A DNA stretch of 54,804 nt from Sphingomonas pseudosanguinis. Its GTDB lineage: Bacteria; Pseudomonadota; Alphaproteobacteria; Sphingomonadales; Sphingomonadaceae. The position numbers and the translations under genes are program-made. Location: contig NZ_JACIDH010000020.1 of assembly GCF_014196255.1 (NCBI RefSeq), positions 1-54,804 on the forward strand, written 5' to 3'. The notes under the pieces are model-generated. The model saw only the letters and a program-made list of their open reading frames with translations, searched no databases and was not told the DNA's origin. This document shows, in pieces, positions 16,892 to 25,140 of the stretch. The number at the start of each line of letters is the position of its first letter. Position 1 is the stretch's first letter.

Positions 16892-16924
16892 CCGGGCGTT
16901 CGTCATATGTGGGAACGAAGCAGC

Positions 16925-17716
16925 GTGGCGGCAGAATCGGGCGGCAAGATTGATCCGATGCACCAGTTCCTGATCGAGCCGGTGCTCGGTCAGCACTGGG
17001 TGGTCGGCGGCTACGACCTTTCCTTCACCAATTCCGCTCTGTGGATGGTGGCGACGCTGGTCGCGCTGTGGGTGTTCATGATCGGCGGCATGAAGCGCGA
17101 TCTGGTCCCCGGGCGCTGGCAGGCGGCGGTCGAGGGCTTCACCGGCTTCGTCAATTCGATGCTGACGTCGAACATTGGCCCGGAAGGCAAGCGCTTCCTG
17201 CCCTACGTCTTCTCGCTGTTCATGTTCATCCTGTTCGCCAACGTGCTGGGCCTGCTGCCCTTCGGCGTGGTGCCGGGTGTCCATCCCTTCACCGTGACCA
17301 GCCATGTGACCGTCACCGGCGTGCTCGCGCTGATCTCGTTCGCGATCGTGCTGATCGTCGGCTTCGGTCGCCACGGCTTCCACTTCTTCGCGCTGTTCGT
17401 GCCGCACGGTACGCCCAAGCTGATGATTCCGCTGATCTTCGTGGTCGAGCTGATGAGCTTCCTGGTGCGCCCCTTCTCGCTGGGTCTGCGACTGTTCGTC
17501 GCGATGACGGCAGGGCACATCCTGCTGAAGGTTCTCGCCGCCTTCGTCATCAACGGCATCAACATGGGGCCCGGCTATGCCGCGCTCATCACCCTGCCGA
17601 GCTTCCTGCTGATGATCGGCATCACGCTTCTCGAACTGCTGGTCGCCGCGATCCAGGCCTATGTCTTCGCGCTGCTGACCTCGGTCTATCTGAACGACGC
17701 CGTCAACCTGCACTGA
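16925..17716 (+). CDS. atpB: ATP synthase F0 subunit a
   Basis: This 263-residue, multi-helix membrane protein forms the proton half-channels of ATP synthase. The essential Arg is in SLGLRLFVAMTAGH, and the conserved helix NxxGLLPF-like segment is ANVLGLLPFGVVPG. I chose the GTG at 16925, giving an N-terminus VAAESGGKIDPMHQF, as is usual in sphingomonads. An ATG at 16907 in the same frame would add six residues. It follows atpI by about 33 bases and precedes atpE, with a hairpin in between. Confidence 0.94.
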   Translation: MAAESGGKIDPMHQFLIEPVLGQHWVVGGYDLSFTNSALWMVATLVALWVFMIGGMKRDLVPGRWQAAVEGFTGFVNSMLTSNIGPEGKRFLPYVFSLFMFILFANVLGLLPFGVVPGVHPFTVTSHVTVTGVLALISFAIVLIVGFGRHGFHFFALFVPHGTPKLMIPLIFVVELMSFLVRPFSLGLRLFVAMTAGHILLKVLAAFVINGINMGPGYAALITLPSFLLMIGITLLELLVAAIQAYVFALLTSVYLNDAVNLH

Positions 17717-17732
17717 TCCGGGGAGCCGGATC
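17715..17732 (+). other. Intercistronic hairpin between atpB and atpE
   Basis: gatccgg and ccggatc form a perfect seven-pair stem around a four-base loop, beginning at the atpB stop codon. It lacks a T-run. It may stabilise or process the mRNA so that atpE, needed in many copies, is favoured. Confidence 0.45.
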
Positions 17733-17796
17733 GGGCGGGCGGTCGCGCCGCCGACTTGAATACCCAAACGACCCTTTTTGAACTGGAGTGATTGAA

Positions 17797-18024
17797 ATGG
17801 ACGCAGAAGCCGCGAAGCTGATCGGTGCCGGTCTGGCCGCTATCGGCATGGGCATCGCCTCGCTCGGCGTGGGCAACGTGTTCGCCAAGTTCCTCGAAGG
17901 CGCGCTGCGCAATCCGGGTGCGGCGGACAGCCAGCAGGGCCGCCTGTTCATCGGTTTCGCCGGTGCCGAGCTTCTGGGCCTGCTCGCCTTCGTGACGATG
18001 ATCATCCTGGTGTTCGTCGCCTAA
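17797..18024 (+). CDS. atpE: ATP synthase F0 subunit c
   Basis: This 75-residue hairpin of two membrane helices forms the rotating c-ring. The first helix contains GAGLAAIGMGIASLGVGNVF, and the polar loop is ALRNPGA. The second helix carries the proton-binding Glu in FAGAELLGLLAF. The ATG at 17797 is preceded by ctggag; a GTG nine bases upstream is also in frame but not typical. Confidence 0.96.
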   Translation: MDAEAAKLIGAGLAAIGMGIASLGVGNVFAKFLEGALRNPGAADSQQGRLFIGFAGAELLGLLAFVTMIILVFVA

Positions 18025-18087
18025 TCATTCGGATCGGCCGGGCGTGTCGCTGACGATGCGCCCGGTTGATATGGCAACGAGGACTCC

Positions 18088-18582
18088 ATGCCCCAGATAG
18101 CACAGATCAGTGCGACCTATGCGTCGCAGATCTTCTGGCTCCTGATCACGTTCGGCCTGCTGTATTTTGTGGTCGGTCGTGGGATGGTGCCCAAGATTCA
18201 GGCGACCGTCGACGCTCGCGAAGGCCGTATCGCCGGCGATCTGGCGGCGGCGGAGGCCGCGCGTGCCGAGGCCGACCGGGTCGAGGAGGCATGGCGGGCC
18301 GAAATGGACGCCGCCCGTGTCGCCGCGATGGCCGAAACCAACGCCGCCAAGGCGCGGGCGACCCACGCCTTCGAGGCGCAGGTCAAGGCGGCCGACGCCG
18401 ACCTGGCCGAGCGTCTGGGTCATCATGACCTGGCGATCGCCAATGCCAAGGCCGAGGCGATGGCCAATCTTCAGTCCGTGGCGGCGGAAGCCGCACGCGA
18501 TCTCGTCGCCAAGCTGTCCGGCGTCCAGGTGGGCGAGGATGCGGCGGCCGACGCGGTGCGAAAGGTGAGCGCGCATGGCTAA
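18088..18582 (+). CDS. atpF': ATP synthase F0 subunit b'
   Basis: This 164-residue subunit of the peripheral stalk has one N-terminal membrane helix (IFWLLITFGLLYFVVGRG). A long Ala/Glu-rich coiled coil follows. Bacteria with two different b subunits, including alphaproteobacteria, encode b' immediately before b, as here. Its stop overlaps the start of the next gene by eight bases. Confidence 0.93.
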   Translation: MPQIAQISATYASQIFWLLITFGLLYFVVGRGMVPKIQATVDAREGRIAGDLAAAEAARAEADRVEEAWRAEMDAARVAAMAETNAAKARATHAFEAQVKAADADLAERLGHHDLAIANAKAEAMANLQSVAAEAARDLVAKLSGVQVGEDAAADAVRKVSAHG

Positions 18583-19237
18583 TCATTCCGCAGGCGGTGC
18601 GCTGACCAATGGCGATGCGCTGGTGGCGCAGAACCTGGCCGACGCGGCATCGGCCGAGGGCATGGCGCAGCGTCCGATCCGCGAGGGTGACGGCCTGACC
18701 GGCAACACGGTCGCCGCCGCCGAGACCGAGCATCATGCCGCCAGCCCGACCGCGCTGGGTTTCGATTCGACCGGCTGGGTGGCGCTTGCCGCTTTGGTCG
18801 TGCTGATCGGCATGCTGGTCAAGAAGGTGCCGTCGATGATCGGTCGTTCGCTCGACCAGAAGATCGCCGGCATCCGCGCCCAGCTCGACGAAGCGACCAA
18901 GCTGCGTCAGGAAGCCGAAGCGCTGAAGGCCGAATATGAGGCCAAGGCGAAGGCGGCGCATGCCGATGCCGAGGCGATGCGCGTCCAGGCGCAGCACGAA
19001 GCGGGTCAGCTGCTCAGCAAGGCCAAGGCCGATGCCGAGGCGCTGATGGAGCGTCGCGCCAAGATGGCCGAGGACAAGATCGCCGCCGCCGAGCGCGCTG
19101 CGCTGGCCGAGGTCCGCGCCCGCGCCGCCGAGGCTGCCGCCAAGGCCGCCGGTCTGCTGATCGCCGAGCACCACTCGGCCGATGCCGACCGGGCGATGAT
19201 CGACCGCACCATCGCGGGGCTCGGTCGCCCGAACTGA
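18575..19237 (+). CDS. atpF: ATP synthase F0 subunit b
   Basis: This 220-residue protein has an unusually long polar N-terminal extension (about 58 residues, rich in Ala, His and Asp). A membrane helix (VALAALVVLIGMLV) and a long coiled coil then form the second stalk strand. N-terminal extensions are known for b subunits of sphingomonads. The start at 18575 overlaps atpF', indicating coupling. It ends the operon, and a terminator follows. The F1 genes are not in this window. Confidence 0.92.
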   Translation: MANHSAGGALTNGDALVAQNLADAASAEGMAQRPIREGDGLTGNTVAAAETEHHAASPTALGFDSTGWVALAALVVLIGMLVKKVPSMIGRSLDQKIAGIRAQLDEATKLRQEAEALKAEYEAKAKAAHADAEAMRVQAQHEAGQLLSKAKADAEALMERRAKMAEDKIAAAERAALAEVRARAAEAAAKAAGLLIAEHHSADADRAMIDRTIAGLGRPN

Positions 19238-19260
19238 TCGGCGTCAGGGCCGGAGACAGG

Positions 19261-19301
19261 ACCGCGCTTCGGGTTGGCCCGAGGCGCGGTTCGGTCGTTT
19301 T
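19261..19301 (+). terminator. Terminator of the F0 operon
   Basis: accgcgcttcggg and cccgaggcgcggt (19261-19273 and 19278-19290) form a stem of about 12 pairs with a four-base loop. T-rich tcggtcgtttt follows. It lies 23 bases after the atpF stop. Confidence 0.85.
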
Positions 19302-19320
19302 GGGACCTGCCCCCAAACCT

Positions 19321-19472
19321 CCGTTCAGGCTGAGCCCTTCGGCTGGCTGGCAAGCCAGCCGCTCAGGATAAACTTCGGCGTATGGCGCCGAAGTCGAAGC
19401 CCAAGGAAATCCCTTTCCTCCGCGCGGGGATAGGGCGGGGCGTGGGCTTCGACTGCGCTCAGCCCGAACGGA
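19321..19472. repeat. Family B element followed by a family A unit
   Basis: From 19321 to 19407 the family B element reads ccgttcaggctgagcccttc, then ggctggctggcaagccagcc, then ctcaggataaacttcggcg and its inverted partner, ending gtcgaagcccaagg. A family A unit (cttcgactgcgctcagcccg) is at 19443-19472. The order is the same as in the 9.5-kb copy but reversed. Confidence 0.85.
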
Positions 19473-19487
19473 GCGTGGGGAAACGCA

Positions 19488-19548
19488 TTCCTCCCCAAGC
19501 TCGGCTTGGGGAGGGGGACCGCCGGGCAAAGCCCGGTGGTGGAGGGGC
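19488..19548. repeat. Palindromic intergenic repeat family C, copy 1
   Basis: The unit reads cattcctccccaagctcggc then ttggggagggggaccgccgg, then a short stem gggcaaagccc and ggtggtggagggg. It forms two or three nested hairpins. Related copies lie at 19986-20102, 30457-30610 and 50891-51027. Confidence 0.8.
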
Positions 19549-19660
19549 AACTCCCCACAACACATAATCCGCCCCAATGGCGGGTCCGCATCGCCGTCTC
19601 TTTCGGGTTTCCGGCGACGATGCCCATATCCCCGAGCCCGTGACAAAGGAGACGCTTCCG

Positions 19661-19981
19661 ATGGCATGGGTCATTCTGGGCATTGCCGTGATTACCGAGA
19701 TCTGCTGGGCGCTCAGCCTGAAATGGGCGGCGACCGTCGCCACCTGGCAGGCGTCGAGCGTGCCGATCATCCTCAGCTTCGTGAACATGGGCCTGTTGGC
19801 GCTGGCGATGCGCGGGCTTCCGGCGGGCACCGCCTATGCGGTGTGGACCGGGCTGGGCGCGGTCGGCGTGGTGATCGGCGGGGCCATCGTATTCGGCGAC
19901 AAGATCGCGCCGATCCAGGCGGGCTTCATGGTGCTGACGGTGATCGGCGTAATGGGCACCAAGCTCTTCGCGCAAGGTTGA
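19661..19981 (+). CDS. sugE: SugE/Gdx-type small multidrug resistance exporter
   Basis: This 106-residue, four-helix inner-membrane protein of the SMR family starts MAWVILGIAVITEICWAL. The Glu in helix 1 (about residue 13) is the proton and substrate site. The segment LPAGTAYAVWTGLGAVG is typical of the SugE/Gdx subgroup, whose known members export guanidinium. The ATG at 19661 is preceded by aaaggag; the frame opens further upstream (19577) but lacks support. I looked for a guanidine riboswitch upstream and could not identify one. Confidence 0.9.
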   Translation: MAWVILGIAVITEICWALSLKWAATVATWQASSVPIILSFVNMGLLALAMRGLPAGTAYAVWTGLGAVGVVIGGAIVFGDKIAPIQAGFMVLTVIGVMGTKLFAQG

Positions 19982-19985
19982 ACGC

Positions 19986-20102
19986 ATTCCTCTCCTGCAA
20001 GGGGAGGGGGACCATGCGAAGCATGGTGGAGGGGTGTCCCCGCTTGCCGTGACACCCCCCCGTCAGTCCTTCGGACTGCCACCTCCCCTTGCAGGGGAGG
20101 AA
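19986..20102. repeat. Palindromic intergenic repeat family C, copy 2
   Basis: It opens attcctctcctgcaagggga and closes acctccccttgcaggggagg. Internal stems are accatgcgaagcatggt and cagtccttcggactg. The outer arms are inverted, so the whole 117-base element could fold as one branched hairpin. It lies between the SMR gene and uvrC. Confidence 0.82.
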
Positions 20103-20130
20103 TTATCTCGCGCCCTTGCGCGCAAAAAAC

Positions 20131-20154
20131 CTTCGCGTCTTCGCGGCTTCGCGT
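20131..20154. repeat. Triple tandem 8-bp repeat
   Basis: cttcgcgt, cttcgcgg and cttcgcgt follow one another without spacing, about 60 bases upstream of uvrC. Such short tandem motifs are common in GC-rich genomes. No function can be assigned. Confidence 0.6.
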
Positions 20155-20211
20155 GAACCAAAGCGACCGCCCAGGGTAGCGATCCGCTCCCCGCACTCCT
20201 AAATCGCAGCG

Positions 20212-22131
20212 ATGTCCGAGCCCCCCGTCGACCGCTTCAACGAAGAGAAATCCACCTTTACCTTACGCGGTGCCGATGCGCCCGATCTGAAGGCGGGGGT
20301 GGCGGCGATCCGCAACGTGCTGGCGACCTTGCCGCTGCGGCCGGGCGTGTATCGGATGCAGGATGCGCGCGGCGATGTGCTGTATATCGGCAAGGCGCGC
20401 GCGCTGAAGAACCGTGTCGCCAACTATACCCAGGTCGACCGGCTGCCTAAGCGCCTGCAGCGCATGGTCGCGCAGACCCGGTCGATGACGATCGTCACAA
20501 CCAACAATGAGGCCGAGGCGCTGCTGCTCGAGGCGCAACTCATCAAGCGCTATCGCCCCGCGTTCAACGTCCTGCTGCGCGACGACAAGAGCTTTCCCTT
20601 CATCCTGCTGCGCAACGACCATGATTTCCCGCGCATCCAGAAGCATCGCGGGGCGCGGCGGGCGGTCGGCAATTATTACGGCCCCTTCGCCAGCGCGTGC
20701 AGTGTCAACAATACGTTGAACGCGCTGCAAAAGCTGTTCCTGCTCCGCTCCTGCACCGACAGCTTCTTCAAGGGGCGCGACCGGCCGTGCCTGCTCTACC
20801 AGATCAAGCGCTGCTCGGCGCCGTGCGTCGGCCGGATCGACGAGGCCGCTTATGCCGAGCTGGTCGCCGACGCCAAGAACTTCCTCGGCGGCAAGTCGAC
20901 CCAGGTCCAGGCCAAGCTGGGCAAGCAGATGCAAGACGCGGCCGAGGCGATGGACTTCGAGCTGGCCGCGATCCTGCGCGACCGGCTGAAGGCGTTGACC
21001 TTCATTCAGGGGACTCAGGCGATCAACGCCGAGGGGGTGGGCGACGCTGACATCTTCGCGCTGGCATGTCGCGAGGGGGTGATGGGCATCCAGGCCTTCT
21101 TCATCCGCGGCGGCCAGAATTGGGGGCATCGCAGCTTCTTTCCCGCGCACACCACCGACGTGCCCGAGGAGGAGGTGCTGACCAGCTTCCTCAGCCAATT
21201 TTACGAGGAGGTGCCGCCCGCCAAGACCATCCTGCTCGACCGCGACCTTCCCGAAGGCGAGTTGCTGACCGAGGCGCTGGGCGAGCGTGCCGGGTACAAG
21301 GTGCAGCTGACCGTACCGCAGCGCGGCGATCGCCGCCGCCTGCTCGACCAGGCCAAGCGCAACGCGGTCGAGGCGCTCGAGCGGCGGCTGGCCGAGTCGA
21401 CCACTCAAGCCAAGCTGCTGCGCGAGGTCGCCGATTTCTTCGACCTGTCCGAACCGCCGCAGCGGATCGAGATATACGACAACAGCCATATCCAAGGCAC
21501 CAATGCGCTGGGCGCGATGGTCGTGGCGGGGCCGGAGGGGTTCCAGAAGGGCCAGTATCGCAAGTTCAACATCAAGGGGAACGAGGCGGCGACCAACGAC
21601 GATTTCGGCATGATGCGCGAAGTCTTCCGCCGCCGCTTCGCTCGTCAGTTGGAAGAGAACCCGGATCGTGACGACGCGACCTGGCCCGACCTGGTCCTGA
21701 TCGACGGCGGGCGCGGCCAGCTCAACGCGGCCAAGGCGGTGCTGGAGGATCTGGGCATCGAGGATGTCTGCCTGGTCGGCGTCGCCAAGGGCCCGCATCA
21801 CGGCCGCGAGGGGCGCGAGGTCTTTCACATGATGGACGGCAGCGAACGGATGCTGCCGGTCAACGCGCCATTGTTGTTCTACCTCCAGCGGCTACGCGAC
21901 GAAGTCCACCGCTTCGTGATCGGCGCGCACCGCGACAAACGCGCCAAGGCGATGGGGGCGAGCCCGCTGAACGAAGTGCCCGGCATCGGCCCGGCGCGGA
22001 AGAAGGCGTTGTTGATGCACTTCGGTACGGGGCGCGCGGTGCGGAATGCGAGCCTGGAGGACTTGCGGAAGGCGCCAGGGGTCAGTCAGGCGGTCGCGCA
22101 GCAGGTTTATGATTTCTACCATAGCCGGTAA
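20212..22131 (+). CDS. uvrC: UvrABC system protein C (excinuclease subunit)
   Basis: This 639-residue nuclease makes both incisions in nucleotide excision repair. The GIY-YIG domain is at the N-terminus (GVYRMQDARGDVLYIGKA, about residues 45-62). A UVR motif follows near residues 215-260 (MQDAAEAMDFELAAILRDRL). The RNase H-like second nuclease domain contains EIYDNSHIQGTNALGAMVVA and DLVLIDGGRGQLNAA. Helix-hairpin-helix motifs end the protein (VPGIGPARKKALL). The length is typical. The N-terminus has a short extension of about 40 residues before the nuclease domain, as in other alphaproteobacteria. Confidence 0.97.
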   Translation: MSEPPVDRFNEEKSTFTLRGADAPDLKAGVAAIRNVLATLPLRPGVYRMQDARGDVLYIGKARALKNRVANYTQVDRLPKRLQRMVAQTRSMTIVTTNNEAEALLLEAQLIKRYRPAFNVLLRDDKSFPFILLRNDHDFPRIQKHRGARRAVGNYYGPFASACSVNNTLNALQKLFLLRSCTDSFFKGRDRPCLLYQIKRCSAPCVGRIDEAAYAELVADAKNFLGGKSTQVQAKLGKQMQDAAEAMDFELAAILRDRLKALTFIQGTQAINAEGVGDADIFALACREGVMGIQAFFIRGGQNWGHRSFFPAHTTDVPEEEVLTSFLSQFYEEVPPAKTILLDRDLPEGELLTEALGERAGYKVQLTVPQRGDRRRLLDQAKRNAVEALERRLAESTTQAKLLREVADFFDLSEPPQRIEIYDNSHIQGTNALGAMVVAGPEGFQKGQYRKFNIKGNEAATNDDFGMMREVFRRRFARQLEENPDRDDATWPDLVLIDGGRGQLNAAKAVLEDLGIEDVCLVGVAKGPHHGREGREVFHMMDGSERMLPVNAPLLFYLQRLRDEVHRFVIGAHRDKRAKAMGASPLNEVPGIGPARKKALLMHFGTGRAVRNASLEDLRKAPGVSQAVAQQVYDFYHSR

Positions 22132-22163
22132 TTTAAGGCGAAAATCTTGAATTTCACCTATAT

Positions 22164-23171
22164 CTAAGTAGATTGATTTACTTCTAGTTCCGGCTGCCAA
22201 ATAATTTCCGTCAATATCAACGTATCGTTTGATTGAGATATGGTGGTCAAAAAAGCCGATTTGATGGCTGCTGATTTTATTGACTGTGCAACTTTTCGCG
22301 CGGCTGCCCTTGCGTCTCTTCCAGGTATAAGGCTTAGAAGCTCCTGTCCTAAGGGGGTTAGGACGCAAGTTTCATATTCAAATGTTTCTCCTGGTAATCC
22401 TTGTAGGAGAAGTGCAAGGGGCCCTTCTCGCATAATTGCGTTGCCAGAAGAGTCGAAGGTAACTTTGTTGGTTAAGCCGAGTCCGCTGGCACCCTGTATG
22501 AGTCCAGCAGACTCTAAGAAAATGAGGCTGCGAATATCTTTGTCTTTTTGCGGTTTTACAAGAGATTTTGGCGCTAGATCTCCAAACGCGGACGTACAAA
22601 ATTCTGCAAATGTCAATCCGTCTGCTTGTGAGAACTCTGATGGAAATCTTAATATCCTCATAGAATAGCGGCCGGGCTTCCTTATCTCGCCCGCTAAAAC
22701 TCGGCCCCACAGATTTTGCATGCGTTCTGTCGATGCATCTTCCGCGTATCGTTCAAAGACATTCAGCCAATCTTCGTCTAGGTTAGGGGGAGGTGCCTCG
22801 TTAGGTGTGTGTGAATTTTCCCCTGGGTTTGTACGCATATCCTCAACCATGGCTGTGGCAACAGATTCGCGATTGATTTGCTTTTGGTATGCTTTTCGAA
22901 CCAATATATTTACCGCGTTCTGTACTGTGTCGGCATTGCCGCCAGCAATCTTTGCTGCTTCTTCCGCGATAGACTTTTCTATTGAAGTGTAAGATTGGGT
23001 TTGAGCCTCAATCTGTGCTTTTTTCTGGGCCATCCAAGCGACTGGTATATCTACTGCGGCCCCAATCAGCCTATCAAGTGCTTTCACGCTATTTGGAATC
23101 AACGCCTTGGGGACTCCAGCAATGACTTCAGCGATTTGTGCCGGGAGATTTGAATGCTCGGATGTCGACAT
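22164..23171 (-). CDS. DUF2806-like protein, orphan low-GC gene
   Basis: This 335-residue protein shows the DUF2806/abortive-infection-alpha style pattern. There is an N-terminal helical part (ALIPNSVKALDRLIGAAVDI, then a charged coiled coil). The motif NVFERYAEDASTERMQNLWG followed by RVLAGEIRKPGRYS comes near residues 140-175. A C-terminal wHTH-like region ends with VLTPLGQELLSLIPG. I name it by these motifs; the function is unknown. It is much AT-richer than uvrC and recO on either side, which suggests recent transfer. It is convergent with uvrC, 32 bases away. The ATG at 23171 gives the natural N-terminus; the frame stays open to 23219. Confidence 0.72.
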   Translation of the reverse strand: MSTSEHSNLPAQIAEVIAGVPKALIPNSVKALDRLIGAAVDIPVAWMAQKKAQIEAQTQSYTSIEKSIAEEAAKIAGGNADTVQNAVNILVRKAYQKQINRESVATAMVEDMRTNPGENSHTPNEAPPPNLDEDWLNVFERYAEDASTERMQNLWGRVLAGEIRKPGRYSMRILRFPSEFSQADGLTFAEFCTSAFGDLAPKSLVKPQKDKDIRSLIFLESAGLIQGASGLGLTNKVTFDSSGNAIMREGPLALLLQGLPGETFEYETCVLTPLGQELLSLIPGRDARAAARKVAQSIKSAAIKSAFLTTISQSNDTLILTEIIWQPELEVNQST

Positions 23172-23305
23172 ACTCGAATGCTGACACACAGAACAAACGG
23201 AGACAATGCCAATTTGCACTTAAGTGTGAAGGCATAGATTGCTCGCCTTTTGATCTACGTGCTGCGCCATAGCATCCCACCCCATTCCCCCCTACATCCT
23301 CCCTC

Positions 23306-24037
23306 ATGCATCGGGTTGCCCCCGCCATCATCCTGTCGGTCCGGCCGCATGGCGAGCATGGGGCGATCGTGCGGGCGTTGACCCGCGATGACGGTGTGCA
23401 GCCGGGCTATGTCCGGGGCGGGCGGTCGCGGGCTTTGCGGCCGGTGTTGCAGCCGGGGAACGACATTATCGGCGAGTGGCGGGCGCGGACGGCGGAGCAG
23501 CTGGCGGCGCTGACCATCGAGCCGGGGCATAGCCGCGCGGGGCTGCATGGCGAGCCGCTGGCCGCCGCCGGGATCGAGTGGCTGTGCGCGCTGACCGCCG
23601 CCGCCTTGCCCGAGGAACAGCCCTATCCCGTCCTCTACGATGCGCTGGACGCGGTGCTGACCGCTATCGAGTCGGCGCCCTCGGCGCGGGGCTGGGCGGG
23701 GGCGTTGGTGCGCTATGAATTGCTGCTGCTCGGGCAGTTGGGGTTCGGACTGGACCTTGAGCGATGCACCGTGACCGGCGCGGCGGACGACCTCGCCTAT
23801 GTCAGCCCCAAGAGCGGCGCGGCGGTGTCGGTGGGGGCGGCGTTCGGCTATGAGGCGCGGCTGTTCCCGTTGCCCGCTTTCCTGCGCGAGGGCGGGGTGG
23901 CGGACTGGCCCGACATCTTTGCGGGCGCGCGGATCACCGCGCATTTCCTGACGCGCGATCTGCTTGCGGGTTTGCGCAACGATCCCATGCCGGCACGCGC
24001 GCGGTTGTTCGATCGGTTCAAAAGGGCGGTTGCGTGA
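23306..24037 (+). CDS. recO: DNA repair protein RecO
   Basis: This 243-residue protein loads RecA onto SSB-coated DNA in the RecFOR pathway. It has the N-terminal OB fold ([20 protein letters not shown], then [10 protein letters not shown]) and a helical C-terminal domain including [18 protein letters not shown]. The zinc-type cysteines of some RecO proteins are only partly present (one Cys seen at ERC). The length is normal. The upstream gene is the DUF2806 insertion on the other strand; downstream is leuB after 54 bases. Confidence 0.93.
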   Translation: MHRVAPAIILSVRPHGEHGAIVRALTRDDGVQPGYVRGGRSRALRPVLQPGNDIIGEWRARTAEQLAALTIEPGHSRAGLHGEPLAAAGIEWLCALTAAALPEEQPYPVLYDALDAVLTAIESAPSARGWAGALVRYELLLLGQLGFGLDLERCTVTGAADDLAYVSPKSGAAVSVGAAFGYEARLFPLPAFLREGGVADWPDIFAGARITAHFLTRDLLAGLRNDPMPARARLFDRFKRAVA

Positions 24038-24091
24038 TGCCCGCCCGCTAAGGCAAAGGGCGCTCCGAACAGAGACAGGAAGGGGCCAGCC

Positions 24092-25135
24092 ATGGCATTG
24101 ATCGCGATCCTCGCCGGTGACGGCATCGGCCCGGAAGTGACGGCGGAAGCGCGGCGCGTGCTGGAGGCGCTGGACCTGGGCCTGACCTTCGAGGAGGCCA
24201 AGGTCGGCGGTGCGGCGTACGAGGCGGCGGGCCATCCGCTGCCGCCCGAGACGCTGGCGGTGGCGGAGCGCGCCGATGCGCTGCTGTTCGGCGCGGTCGG
24301 CGATCCGCGTTTCGACAATCTGGAACGCGCGCATCGGCCGGAACAGGCGATCCTAGGCCTGCGCAAGGCGTTCGGCCTGTTTGCCAACCTGCGCCCTGCG
24401 CGCCTGTTCGAGGGGCTGGAGGGTGCCAGCTCGTTGCGCCCCGACATCGCGCGCCGGATCGACATGGTGATCGTGCGCGAGCTGACCGGCGACGTCTATT
24501 TCGGCGCGAAGGGCCGTGGCACCACCGAGGCGGGCCTGCGCGAAGGCCATGACCTGATGCGCTATGACGAAGAGGAAGTGGCCCGGATCGCGCGCGTCGG
24601 CTTCGAGACGGCAATGCGCCGCCGCCGCCGCCTGTTGTCGGTGGACAAGGCCAATGTACTGGAAACCTCGCAGCTGTGGCGCGACGTGGTGATCGAGGTG
24701 GCGGAGGATTACCCCGAGGTCGTGCTCGACCATATGTATGTCGACAATTGCGCGATGCAGCTGGTGCGCGATCCGGGTCAGTTCGACGTGATCCTGACCG
24801 GCAATCTGTTCGGCGACATCCTGTCGGATCAGGCGTCGATGTGCGCCGGCTCGATCGGCATGCTGCCCTCCGCCGCGCTGGGTGCGACGGGCAAGGGGTT
24901 GTACGAGCCGATCCATGGCTCGGCGCCCGACATTGCGGGCCAGGGCAAGGCCAATCCGTGTGCGGCGATCCTGTCCTCGGCGATGATGCTGCGCCACTCG
25001 CTGGGTATGACCGAGGCCGCCGACCGTATCGACGCGGCGGTGGCGGGCGCGATCCGCGAGGGCGCGCGGACCGGCGATCTGGGCGGCAGCCTGTCGACCC
25101 GCGCCATGGCCGACGCGATCCTCGACCGACTCTGA
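24092..25135 (+). CDS. leuB: 3-isopropylmalate dehydrogenase
   Basis: This 347-residue cytosolic enzyme catalyses the NAD-dependent oxidative decarboxylation of 3-isopropylmalate in leucine synthesis. Signature segments are LAGDGIGPEV at the N-terminus, VIVRELTGDVYFG (with the catalytic Tyr), SVDKANVLETSQLWRD (with Lys) and the Asp-rich NLFGDILSDQAS. The NAD-binding loop is EPIHGSAPDIAGQGKANP. A good Shine-Dalgarno sequence (aggaagggg) precedes the ATG. No attenuator was seen upstream. The following glycosyltransferase starts five bases after its stop. Confidence 0.96.
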   Translation: MALIAILAGDGIGPEVTAEARRVLEALDLGLTFEEAKVGGAAYEAAGHPLPPETLAVAERADALLFGAVGDPRFDNLERAHRPEQAILGLRKAFGLFANLRPARLFEGLEGASSLRPDIARRIDMVIVRELTGDVYFGAKGRGTTEAGLREGHDLMRYDEEEVARIARVGFETAMRRRRRLLSVDKANVLETSQLWRDVVIEVAEDYPEVVLDHMYVDNCAMQLVRDPGQFDVILTGNLFGDILSDQASMCAGSIGMLPSAALGATGKGLYEPIHGSAPDIAGQGKANPCAAILSSAMMLRHSLGMTEAADRIDAAVAGAIREGARTGDLGGSLSTRAMADAILDRL

Positions 25136-25140
25136 TCCGC

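Noticed and set aside
19321..19548. CRISPR array
   Set aside because: The repeats are palindromic, few, of differing families and not separated by uniform spacers.
19561..19660. Guanidine riboswitch upstream of the SugE-type gene
   Set aside because: No pair of ACGR-loop hairpins or other guanidine-aptamer core is visible; only one imperfect stem is present.
20263..21828. 521-codon frame antisense to uvrC
   Set aside because: Shadow of a GC-rich gene; uvrC has all expected motifs on the other strand.
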